A DNA stretch of 52,675 nucleotides, from the NCBI GenBank assembly GCA_035254305.1, contig DATFAS010000032.1, forward strand, positions 1 to 52,675, in the 5' to 3' direction. Numbering within the stretch: the first letter of the stretch is position 1; each line of letters begins with the position of its first letter. Source of the stretch: DATFAS01 sp035254305 (GTDB lineage: Bacteria > Bacillota > Bacilli > Aneurinibacillales > RAOX-1). Under the pieces are notes generated by a model that saw nothing but the letters and a program-made list of their open reading frames with translations, had not been told where the DNA came from and did not search any database. The translations under genes and the position numbers were made by a program. Positions 8,745-16,213 of the stretch are shown one piece after another.

Positions 8745-11090
8745 ATGTATTGGACTGCAGTGTTTCTGTTGGGAGGAATGGTTCTTGCTAAACTATTCAT
8801 TGATCATGCTTGGTGGCTAGCGTTCTTACTGATTATTTATATTCTTCTGTGCTTAACAAGGTTTGGGCAGTTTCTAAACAAATCGAAATATTGGCTTATG
8901 GCTTGTTTTCTGTTAGGCTGCTACTACTACGTTGCTAATGATTTATCCAATCAAACTCAAATGGAATCAACCAAGCAAGAGGCAAAAATTGTTGGAGAGG
9001 TTATTTCTGGTGTAGAGCAGACTGGTGATCTCATTAAGTTGGATTTACAAATCAATAATGTGAATGGAAAAGCGATTCAAGAGAAGGTATTATGTCGAAT
9101 TAAACGAAGAACACCCTCTGACAATCAAATTCAGGAACTTAAGTCTGGATCAATACTCTCCTTCCGTGGGCGGTTTCTTGAGCCGGAGATGGCGGGGAAT
9201 CCAGGTGCACTTGATTACCGAAAGTTTCTTTACTTCAAACGAATTCATTGGATTGTGGAAGTAGAATCTCTTTCTTCCGTGCGAATTCATCCAGCTCCAT
9301 GGTATTCACCTAGGAAGATCTTAAACAATTGGCAGGACGATCTCATCCATGTAACAGAAGAAAATTTTTCACCAGAGCTAGCTCCTTTAATGAAAGGCTT
9401 GCTTTTGGGAATTCGTTCAGATTTTGATCCGGAAATGTCGGATATCTACAAGCAAACAGGAATTGCACATGTACTTGCTATTTCTGGTCTACATATGACG
9501 GTGCTGAGTGTTTCACTGCTTTTTCTTATTCAGCTATTGGGAGTATCTAAGCAAACGGCGGTTATGATCACAGGGGTGTTGATCCCATTCTATGTGATTC
9601 TTGCAGGGGCTACTCCATCGATTGTTAGATCTGGTATTATGTCCACGATTATTCTTGCAGGATCTTATCTTAGGCGACCAACCGATACCTTTAATGTTTG
9701 GGGTACAGCCCTTTTTTGTATGTTAGTATGGGATCCCTATCAACTTTGGGATGTTGGCTTTCAATTGTCATTTGGTTGTGTTTGGGGACTCATCTATTTT
9801 AGTTCCAGGCTGGGTACGGCTCTACAATTTCTAGGTACGAAGGCAGGCACCTATTTATCAGTTGGTATGGCAGCGCAGCTTTGTTCTTATCCTTTTTCAA
9901 TTTTTTATTTTCACCACTATTTTCTACTTTCCTTCTTCGTAAATCTCCTATTTATTCCTTTGTATTCACTCCTATTCATTCCAATAGGCTTCTTGATTTT
10001 AGGATTAGGGATGTTTCACCCAGGTCTAGGTTATTTGCTTAGCCGAATTTTGGACCATGTCTATCGATGGATGTCCGAAATACTTATTCAGATTTCGGAT
10101 TTCTCCTGGGCCGATTGTTTTATCAGAGAACCGTCCCTATGGTGGTTGGCTGTATATTACATTGTTCTTGTTCACGGATTATGGATAATGAAAGAGAGAA
10201 TGATTTTATGGATGATTTTGCTTTCAATTATTAGTGTTTGGCCAGCCTTCCACTTGTTCGAGGGTTCGGATAAGGTGACCGTTACCTTCTTAGATGTAGG
10301 ACAAGGGGATGCGATTGTCATTGAAACTCAAACACAGACAACATTAATTGATGCGGGCGGGATGAATACTACTACTAAACGAATCTATGATGCGGGTCGG
10401 GGCGTTGTCATTCCTTTTCTTCAGTGGAGAGGAATTAATCATCTAGATTTTGTCGTCGCCACACATGGGGACCTTGATCATATCGGCGGGATGTTGTCGA
10501 TCCTCAAGAAGGTGCCTGTCAGGAATTTCATTAGAAATGGAAAGACACCAACAACCATAGAGGAAAGAGATTTGTTGAAATTTCTAGAGAATCATCATAT
10601 ACCGATTTATTCGGCCAAAAGAGGATGGAGTTGGGGGGATGGGGAAGAGGTGACGTGGACAGTAATGAATCCACCAGAATCGCCTATTACCGACAGTGAC
10701 AATAATCATTCAATCGTCTTGATGCTCCAAGCCTATGGGCACCGTATTCTTTTTACCGGGGATCTAGAGAAAGAAGGAGAATCTAATCTTCTTGCCTGGA
10801 AGCAATTTCCTACTGAGTCGATTGATGTGCTTAAGGTGGGGCATCATGGTAGTCGATCCTCCACGACAGCAGAGTGGGTGAGTAGCCTACGCCCTGCCAT
10901 TTCGATTCTTTCTGTGGGAAGGAAGAATCGTTATGGACATCCCCACCAGGAGACGTTACAAGCATTAGAACAGGTTGAAAGTAAGATCTACCGTACTGAT
11001 CAACAGGGAGCCATTACAATAGAGATAAATAAAAGGGGACTAAATATCTATCCCTTTAGGCAACAATCTGGACCATTCGTACGTCAATAA
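8745..11090 (+). CDS. comEC: DNA internalisation competence protein ComEC/Rec2
   Basis: The inner-membrane channel for single-stranded DNA uptake during transformation. The N-terminal half is polytopic, with a short N-terminal helical pair, a DUF4131-like soluble part (about 60-180) and the Competence domain (about 210-480, with HVLAISGLHMTV near residue 240). The C-terminal third is a metallo-beta-lactamase-like domain: FLDVGQGDA near 514, THGDLDHIGG near 572 and KVGHHGS near 690, thought to degrade the non-transported strand. The 781 residues are normal. The best Shine-Dalgarno (8713-8723) lies 21 nt from this ATG but 6 nt from an in-frame ATT at 8730, which would add five residues. A weak AGGA at 8734-8737 could serve the ATG. 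Confidence 0.93.
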   Translation: MYWTAVFLLGGMVLAKLFIDHAWWLAFLLIIYILLCLTRFGQFLNKSKYWLMACFLLGCYYYVANDLSNQTQMESTKQEAKIVGEVISGVEQTGDLIKLDLQINNVNGKAIQEKVLCRIKRRTPSDNQIQELKSGSILSFRGRFLEPEMAGNPGALDYRKFLYFKRIHWIVEVESLSSVRIHPAPWYSPRKILNNWQDDLIHVTEENFSPELAPLMKGLLLGIRSDFDPEMSDIYKQTGIAHVLAISGLHMTVLSVSLLFLIQLLGVSKQTAVMITGVLIPFYVILAGATPSIVRSGIMSTIILAGSYLRRPTDTFNVWGTALFCMLVWDPYQLWDVGFQLSFGCVWGLIYFSSRLGTALQFLGTKAGTYLSVGMAAQLCSYPFSIFYFHHYFLLSFFVNLLFIPLYSLLFIPIGFLILGLGMFHPGLGYLLSRILDHVYRWMSEILIQISDFSWADCFIREPSLWWLAVYYIVLVHGLWIMKERMILWMILLSIISVWPAFHLFEGSDKVTVTFLDVGQGDAIVIETQTQTTLIDAGGMNTTTKRIYDAGRGVVIPFLQWRGINHLDFVVATHGDLDHIGGMLSILKKVPVRNFIRNGKTPTTIEERDLLKFLENHHIPIYSAKRGWSWGDGEEVTWTVMNPPESPITDSDNNHSIVLMLQAYGHRILFTGDLEKEGESNLLAWKQFPTESIDVLKVGHHGSRSSTTAEWVSSLRPAISILSVGRKNRYGHPHQETLQALEQVESKIYRTDQQGAITIEINKRGLNIYPFRQQSGPFVRQ

Positions 11091-11113
11091 TGGACAGAGA
11101 GGGGGAAATGTAA

Positions 11114-11665
11114 GTGATAGACACGGGCCTGTTATTAGCTGCCAGATCTGGCGATCGCGACGCCTTGATCCAGCTATTAAGGGATATAGAGAAACCAGTG
11201 TATCGAACTGCTATATATATATTAAAGAATGAGCAGGATGCACTAGATGCTGCACAAGAAGCATTGATAAGAATTTACAATAAAATTCATACCTATCAAG
11301 AGAAAGCCAAATTCTCTACATGGGTCCAGCGAATAGTAACGAATATCTGTATTGACCATTGCCGTAAAAAGAGAGAACAAACGGTATCGATTGATGAACA
11401 TGACCTCCTTTTACAAGATCCAGCGGATGTTGAGGGAGAAGTAGAGAGAGGGGATACTGCAACTGAAATTCGTAGAGCCATTGATCGTCTGCCAGAGCAC
11501 CATAGATCTGTGATTGTTTTACGATATGTTCAGGATTTCTCGTATGCAGAAATTGCAGAAGCCCTAGAATTACCTATTAATACAGTAAAATCACACCTAT
11601 TCAGAGCCAGGCAGCAATTGCAGGGCCTTCTTCAAGATTATCAGAAAGGTGGTGTTCGGATATGA
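11114..11665 (+). CDS. ECF-type RNA polymerase sigma factor
   Basis: A 183-residue sigma-70 family protein of the extracytoplasmic-function group. Region 2 (about residues 24-92) contains DALDAAQEALIRIYNKI and the FSTWVQRIVTN segment; region 4 (about 122-175) has LPEHHRSVIVLRY and the helix-turn-helix FSYAEIAEALELPINTVKSHLFRAR. It resembles SigW/SigM-like factors. The start is GTG at 11114 after GGGGGA. It begins 23 nt after comEC and overlaps the downstream anti-sigma gene by 4 nt (ATGA), the usual sigma/anti-sigma pairing. The specific regulon is unknown; one candidate target promoter occurs at 37365-37390. Confidence 0.93.
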   Translation: MIDTGLLLAARSGDRDALIQLLRDIEKPVYRTAIYILKNEQDALDAAQEALIRIYNKIHTYQEKAKFSTWVQRIVTNICIDHCRKKREQTVSIDEHDLLLQDPADVEGEVERGDTATEIRRAIDRLPEHHRSVIVLRYVQDFSYAEIAEALELPINTVKSHLFRARQQLQGLLQDYQKGGVRI

Positions 11666-12831
11666 GGTGTGTTGAGGTGATGGAGCTTATGCAGCGCAAT
11701 TTAGACGGAGATCTAACCAAAGAAGAATTTCATCAATTAGAAAATCATCTCTTTACCTGTAACGAATGCCGTGAATTGAATGATCGATTTAGGCAGCTTT
11801 CTTTGGATTTGGAAACACTCCCTGAAGTAGAACTACCTTTCAGTTTGGTTGATGCCATTCTACCAAGAATGAATAATGAATTAGCACCAACGCTTGAATT
11901 GTTTAAAAAAGAGGAACGAAAAATATCTAAGGGTATGTATTGGGCATTAGGGAGTAGCGCTGCAGCTGTTCTGGTAGCTGCCATTCTATGGCCTTGGACA
12001 AATCCACAAATACCTAATAAACCAGGTTCTCACCCTGAAAATGTGATAGCAGCCCAAAAAAGTGAAGGTTTCAGCTTGAATAAGGAGGCATCTCCAACTA
12101 AAGATACAACAGCAATAAAAGAACAGGATTCCACTATCAATCATTCAAGTCCAACAGAGCAAGTAGAGAAGAGGATAGATCAACCAGATACGGAAATGAA
12201 GAACATAGCTTCGTCTCCAGCACCAATGACAAAAACTCAAATGAAAGAAGAACCGTCAGAGAAAGGTTCAACTAATGAAATGGCACTTGATGCAGAAGTA
12301 AATAGGAAAAGTAAAGAAAATATAGCGTTGAGTAATACAGAAAAAGCGAAGCCTAACCGTGCCTCTGTTGAAACGAAGCAAGCCTTACCTGAGCAGTTAC
12401 CTTCTATTGTGGCAGCACCAGACACAACGATGAAGGATCACGGTTCTGTCGCTATGGCTCCAGCAATGAAGAGTTATACCCTGTCATTGCAGGATCCGTT
12501 GGATCAGGAGTTTCAACACCCAAGCGTTCTTATGGCGGGTGGTGGAGGAGGATCAGTAGCAGGAGCAGGCTCTACCAATCAACAAGTGACCCGTCAAGGA
12601 ATTAAATATCCTTCTCCAGGTGGAAAACAAACGGCAACTATATTAGACCAGTCAGTGATAGTGCAAAATTCACAAGGAGTGATGGTTTATCAGGGGCACC
12701 AATTCGAACCGGTGCAGCAGGTTCAAATTCATTGGTTGGATAACCAACAACTCACTTATGAGTTGTATCTACCAAATGGAGTGGAACGTTGGAGGATAAA
12801 TCTTACAAAGGGACAGGAACAAAAAGAATAA
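11662..12831 (+). CDS. Membrane anti-sigma factor with zinc-finger domain
   Basis: A 389-residue single-pass membrane protein. The N-terminal anti-sigma domain has the ZAS signature (H29-x3-C33-x2-C36, with C3 as a likely fourth ligand). One hydrophobic segment (about residues 93-111) follows. The outside part is long: a Ser/Thr/Lys/Glu-rich low-complexity linker (about 115-270), a glycine-rich stretch (about 293-303), and a final ~80-residue globular-looking segment rich in Q, V and W. Such proteins hold the ECF sigma at the membrane until a signal causes proteolysis. ATGA overlap with the sigma gene supports partnership. The C-terminal sensor region is not recognised. Confidence 0.88.
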   Translation: MRCVEVMELMQRNLDGDLTKEEFHQLENHLFTCNECRELNDRFRQLSLDLETLPEVELPFSLVDAILPRMNNELAPTLELFKKEERKISKGMYWALGSSAAAVLVAAILWPWTNPQIPNKPGSHPENVIAAQKSEGFSLNKEASPTKDTTAIKEQDSTINHSSPTEQVEKRIDQPDTEMKNIASSPAPMTKTQMKEEPSEKGSTNEMALDAEVNRKSKENIALSNTEKAKPNRASVETKQALPEQLPSIVAAPDTTMKDHGSVAMAPAMKSYTLSLQDPLDQEFQHPSVLMAGGGGGSVAGAGSTNQQVTRQGIKYPSPGGKQTATILDQSVIVQNSQGVMVYQGHQFEPVQQVQIHWLDNQQLTYELYLPNGVERWRINLTKGQEQKE

Positions 12832-12871
12832 TCCTAGCGTATAGTGGAGTAAGAAAGTAACCTTTGCTTCC

Positions 12872-12909
12872 CGCCCGGCTGCGATCGCCTAGGGATGAGT
12901 GGTCGGGCG
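12872..12909 (+). other. GC-rich hairpin after the anti-sigma gene
   Basis: CGCCCGGC (12872-12879) pairs with GTCGGGCG (12902-12909), one wobble, around a 22-nt loop that contains the palindrome GCGATCGC. Only three T residues follow, so it is a weak terminator at best. Its base composition contrasts with the AT-rich flanks. Confidence 0.45.
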
Positions 12910-12938
12910 TTTACATATATGCATAAGGATACTATTAG

Positions 12939-12977
12939 AACCGCTGATCAAACGTGACAGCGGTTTTGCTTTTTTTA
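12939..12977 (+). terminator. Terminator between the sigma/anti-sigma pair and holA
   Basis: AACCGCTG (12939-12946) pairs with CAGCGGTT (12958-12965), followed by a T-rich run broken by GC (12966-12976). Confidence 0.75.
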
Positions 12978-13032
12978 GTAAAGACAATCTTGTATGATAA
13001 GGGTATGCTTGAGGCCAGGAGTGAAATGAAAA

Positions 13033-14064
13033 ATGGATTATCGTGGTGCACTAAAGGAAATAGGCCAAGGGGTTATTCGGCCTATTTATATATTATATGG
13101 GACAGAACAATATTTACTGTATGAATTCATACAGTATTTGAAGCGAAAGGTATTAGAAGCAGGGACTGAGGAATTTAACTATAGTGTTTACGATATGATG
13201 GAAACACCCATACAGGTAGCGATTCAGGATGCAGAGACTCCTCCTTTCTTGGGGGAAACAAGAATCGTTATGGTAAACAGAGCCTACTTCCTAACAGGAC
13301 TTAAGGTCACAAGTGGGGTTGAGCATGAATTGGAGACTTTGCAAAATTATTTGCAAAATCCAATGGAATCAACAGTCCTTCTTCTAGTTTCGACAAGCGA
13401 GAAATTAGACGAAAGAAAAAAACTGGTTAAACAGCTGCAGGAAAAAGGGACAGTCCTCCCCTTCCTCCCAATCAAAGATAAAGAGCTTGTTTCCTGGGTG
13501 ATTCGAAGAGCCCAAAAAAGTAAGGCACAACTTGACGAACAGGCCGCAGAGTTAATGATCCAGTTTATAGGGAATGATTTGCGACGATTAGGGCAGGAAA
13601 TTGAGAAAATGGCCTTGTTCGTCGGTAGTGAAGGAAGGATCTCTGAGGAGACTATTTATCAGTTAGCATCTCGGACACTTGAACAGGACCTATTCGCCCT
13701 GATCGAACAGGTTACACGTCTAGACCTTAATCGTGCCTTAAGAATTTTCTATGATCTATTGAAAAACAAAGAGGAGCCTTTAGCCATCTTGAGCCTGCTG
13801 GCTAGACAATTTCGGTTAATGCTACAGGTCAAGGAGTTAGCAGCCAAAGGATATTCACAACAGCAGATGGCTTCCATCCTGGGTGTTCATCCCTATCCCG
13901 TGAAACTAGCCATGGAAAAAGCGAAAAGAATGAGTGAGAAGTCCTTACGAGGGATTCTTATGTATATAGCCGAGGAAGATTATCGAATCAAAACCGGGGG
14001 AATTGATAAGGTTCTCTCTATTGAGTTGTTTATGATGAGAATAGAAGAGCTTATGAAAGCTTAA
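13033..14064 (+). CDS. holA: DNA polymerase III subunit delta
   Basis: The clamp-loader subunit that opens the beta sliding clamp. The 343 residues match the family length. The N-terminal segment has the IYILYGTEQYLL motif near residue 17 typical of HolA. The middle portion (about 140-210) is the AAA+-like lid with FIGNDLRRLGQEIEKMA, and the C-terminal collar helix domain has PLAILSLLARQFRLML near residue 250. Position after comEC and before rpsT is the standard Bacillales order, here interrupted by the ECF sigma pair. GGAGTGAAATGAAAA precedes the ATG. Confidence 0.95.
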   Translation: MDYRGALKEIGQGVIRPIYILYGTEQYLLYEFIQYLKRKVLEAGTEEFNYSVYDMMETPIQVAIQDAETPPFLGETRIVMVNRAYFLTGLKVTSGVEHELETLQNYLQNPMESTVLLLVSTSEKLDERKKLVKQLQEKGTVLPFLPIKDKELVSWVIRRAQKSKAQLDEQAAELMIQFIGNDLRRLGQEIEKMALFVGSEGRISEETIYQLASRTLEQDLFALIEQVTRLDLNRALRIFYDLLKNKEEPLAILSLLARQFRLMLQVKELAAKGYSQQQMASILGVHPYPVKLAMEKAKRMSEKSLRGILMYIAEEDYRIKTGGIDKVLSIELFMMRIEELMKA

Positions 14065-14088
14065 AAAGGGATAATAATTTATGAGATC

Positions 14089-14124
14089 AAAAAAAGCTTT
14101 GTCGTTAGCTGACAAAGCTTTTTT
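14089..14124. terminator. Bidirectional terminator between holA and rpsT
   Basis: A perfect stem AAAAAAGCTTTGTC (about 14090-14103) with GACAAAGCTTTTTT (14111-14124) and a 7-nt loop. The A-rich left arm and T-rich right arm allow function on both strands between these convergent genes. Confidence 0.9.
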
Positions 14125-14189
14125 GTATCCCGTAAAAATGTTTAGTATAAACAACCAAGCATTCTTACGGGAAATAAGTACCTTTTATA

Positions 14190-14456
14190 TTAAGCAGTTA
14201 CGCCATTTGCTTTTTGAGCAAGACGAGATTTTCTACGAGCAGCCTCGTTTTTATGAATAAGCCCTTTAGTTACAGCTTTGTCAAGCTTCTTAGCAGCTAA
14301 TCTGTAAGCTACTTGTGTTGCAGCAGCATCTCCAGTAGAAACAGCTACATCAACACCCTTAAGAGCAGTACGAAGTGCAGATTTCTGAGCAACTCGTTGT
14401 TGGCGTCTCTTTTCATTTGTTTTGGTACGCTTAATTTGGGATTTAATATTTGGCAT
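14190..14456 (-). CDS. rpsT: 30S ribosomal protein S20
   Basis: An 88-residue basic protein, beginning MPNIKSQIKR and with the KTNEKRR and HKNEAARRKSRL segments conserved in bS20, a binder of 16S rRNA 5' domain. The open frame extends 11 codons further upstream, but AGGAGGTGAA lies 5 nt before the ATG at 14456, fixing this start. It is encoded against holA and gpr, as in Bacillus relatives, and has its own promoter. Confidence 0.97.
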   Translation of the reverse strand: MPNIKSQIKRTKTNEKRRQQRVAQKSALRTALKGVDVAVSTGDAAATQVAYRLAAKKLDKAVTKGLIHKNEAARRKSRLAQKANGVTA

Positions 14457-14513
14457 TAGATTCACCTCCTTGGTGCAATCCATAAACAAGCATTTAGGTT
14501 AGCAACAGAAAAT

Positions 14514-14542
14514 ATTTTATCATGTGGTAGATAGAATTGCAA
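14514..14542 (-). promoter_or_regulatory. Sigma-A promoter of rpsT
   Basis: On the minus strand TTGCAA (14537-14542), a 17-nt spacer and TAAAAT (14514-14519). This is a near-consensus vegetative promoter about 57 nt upstream of the rpsT start. Confidence 0.7.
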
Positions 14543-14639
14543 TAAGTGAGTTCAATAAAATGTATCTTTGTTCATAGAAATTTCAAATCATAAAAATCAT
14601 GAACATGAGCAATACTGGAAGAAAAAGGGGGAAGTGAAA

Positions 14640-15767
14640 ATGACGAAGATTAATAAGGATGACTCATTAGATCTTGATCACTATTCTATTCGTACGGATT
14701 TAGCCCTTGAAGCTCATCAAATGGTTAGTGAGAGATCAGGGCTTTCTGAAATCCCAGGTGTAAGCTTAGATATTAAAGATCGGAATGGGATTCGGATCAC
14801 AAGGGTTCATGTACATAACGAGGAGGGCTCTAGACAAATTGGGAAGCTCCCTGGAAAGTATATTTCCTTGGAGACTCCTGGACTAAGGCGTAAGGACAGT
14901 GAACTACAAAATCAGGTAGCTGGTGAGTTTGCACGGGGCTTTGCTGGCTTCTTAAAGGAACTAGGAATTGATCAAAAAGCTAAGGCACTTATCGTCGGGT
15001 TGGGCAATTGGAACGTTACTCCTGATGCCTTAGGGCCTATAGTAGTGGAAAATCTGCTTGTTACACGTCATCTCTTCGAATTAATGCCTGATCAAGTCGA
15101 AGAGGGGTATCGACCTGTCAGTGCACTCTCACCAGGTGTTCTTGGTATTACTGGAATTGAGACAAGTGAAATTGTATATGGCGTTGTAGAAAGAACAAAA
15201 CCTGACTTTGTTATCGCAGTGGATGCGTTAGCTTCTCGTGCGCTAGAAAGAGTGAATACAACCATTCAAATATCGGATACAGGAATTAATCCGGGTTCGG
15301 GTGTAGGGAATAAGAGAAAGCCATTAACGAAAGAAGCGCTAGGAGTTCCAGTGATTGCGATTGGAGTTCCAACGGTTGTGGATGCTGTTTCGATTGCAAG
15401 TGATACGATTGATTATGTGCTTTCCCATATGGGAAGGGAGATGAAGGAAAACCAAACTCCTCCTCCAGCAAAAAAACTAACCCCTTCTGGATTTGGTCTG
15501 TTTGGTAGACCGAAGCCTTATAGGGAAGAGGATAAGCCCACAGATGAGGGAAAACGTGTGATTATGGGACTTGTTGGAGTTCTCCCAGAAGAAGAGAAAA
15601 GACAGTTAATTCGTGAGGTTCTTCAGCCTTTAGGCCATAATTTAATTGTAACCCCTAAAGAAGTAGATGAATTCGTTGAGGATATGGGAAATATCATTGC
15701 AAATGGATTAAATGCGGCATTGCATGAGGCGATTGATATGATGAATGTAACAGCGTATACCCATTGA
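14640..15767 (+). CDS. gpr: GPR endopeptidase (spore protease)
   Basis: Germination protease that cleaves small acid-soluble spore proteins so their amino acids can be reused in outgrowth. It is 375 residues, close to the family norm. It starts MTKINKDDSLDLDHYSIRTD; the segment up to the self-processing region (DLALEAHQM) is the prosequence, removed late in sporulation. LIVGLGNWNVTPDALGP (near residue 117) and the GINPGSGVGNKRKPL block (near 215) are conserved in M63 peptidases. The frame is open further upstream, but AGGGGGAAGTGAAA directly precedes ATG 14640. Presence implies an endospore former. No clear sigma-F/G promoter could be assigned. Confidence 0.95.
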   Translation: MTKINKDDSLDLDHYSIRTDLALEAHQMVSERSGLSEIPGVSLDIKDRNGIRITRVHVHNEEGSRQIGKLPGKYISLETPGLRRKDSELQNQVAGEFARGFAGFLKELGIDQKAKALIVGLGNWNVTPDALGPIVVENLLVTRHLFELMPDQVEEGYRPVSALSPGVLGITGIETSEIVYGVVERTKPDFVIAVDALASRALERVNTTIQISDTGINPGSGVGNKRKPLTKEALGVPVIAIGVPTVVDAVSIASDTIDYVLSHMGREMKENQTPPPAKKLTPSGFGLFGRPKPYREEDKPTDEGKRVIMGLVGVLPEEEKRQLIREVLQPLGHNLIVTPKEVDEFVEDMGNIIANGLNAALHEAIDMMNVTAYTH

Positions 15768-15794
15768 TTAGAGTTAAGGAGAGAACAATTTCTT

Positions 15795-16106
15795 ATGAAA
15801 TGGCGAATCCAGTTTTTAATACTAGTCACTGTAATGTCGGGTTTGGTTTTGGGAGGGATTCATCTTGCTGAAGAGGGAATACAGCGGGTAGACGGGATGA
15901 GAAGCTCATCGGAGGCCTTCCACATAGCAAGGGCAGAAAGTGGAAAACTGGAGATGACTGTATTAGGTAGGCACTACCAGCTTCAGGATCAAGGTATAAT
16001 AACCGTCCCAGAAAGGAAAAACTGGATGAGTATCACTGGAAATACTCTTGGTGGATGGATCACAACCACTGTCAAAGGGATGATCATATGGGTAGAAGGG
16101 CGCTAG
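15795..16106 (+). CDS. yqxA: YqxA family protein (DUF3679)
   Basis: A 103-residue protein with one N-terminal hydrophobic segment (about residues 5-22) and a short C-terminal hydrophobic stretch. Length and position immediately before lepA fit YqxA of B. subtilis. In that species spoIIP lies between gpr and yqxA; here gpr is followed directly by this gene, 27 nt away. The function is unknown. AAGGAG lies 13 nt from the ATG, longer than ideal. The stop codon lies inside the terminator stem that follows. The family call rests mainly on synteny, size and topology. Confidence 0.7.
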   Translation: MKWRIQFLILVTVMSGLVLGGIHLAEEGIQRVDGMRSSSEAFHIARAESGKLEMTVLGRHYQLQDQGIITVPERKNWMSITGNTLGGWITTTVKGMIIWVEGR

Positions 16107-16122
16107 GAATAGCGCTTTTTTT
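16100..16122 (+). terminator. Terminator after yqxA
   Basis: GCGCT (16100-16104) and AGCGC (16111-16115) pair around AGGAAT, followed by a run of seven T residues. The stem includes the yqxA stop codon. Confidence 0.75.
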
Positions 16123-16143
16123 CTTTTTTTGGATGCTTCTTGA

Positions 16144-16172
16144 TTGCTACTCTATGTCTTCCCTGATATAAT
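16144..16172 (+). promoter_or_regulatory. Sigma-A promoter of lepA
   Basis: TTGCTA (16144-16149), a 17-nt spacer, and a perfect TATAAT (16167-16172), 41 nt before the lepA start and just after the yqxA terminator. Confidence 0.65.
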
Positions 16173-16213
16173 GATTATTAGTGCATTTTTCTCCATCGGG
16201 AGGTTTGGCTTAC

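Noticed and set aside
11040..11113. Autoregulatory ECF promoter just upstream of the sigma gene.
   Set aside because: CGTACGTC occurs at 11078-11085, but the AAC-containing -35 is at the wrong distance (13 or 17 nt instead of 16).
14543..14639. Sigma-F/sigma-G promoter for gpr.
   Set aside because: CAT-starting -10-like sequences are present, but none has a matching -35 at 14-18 nt.
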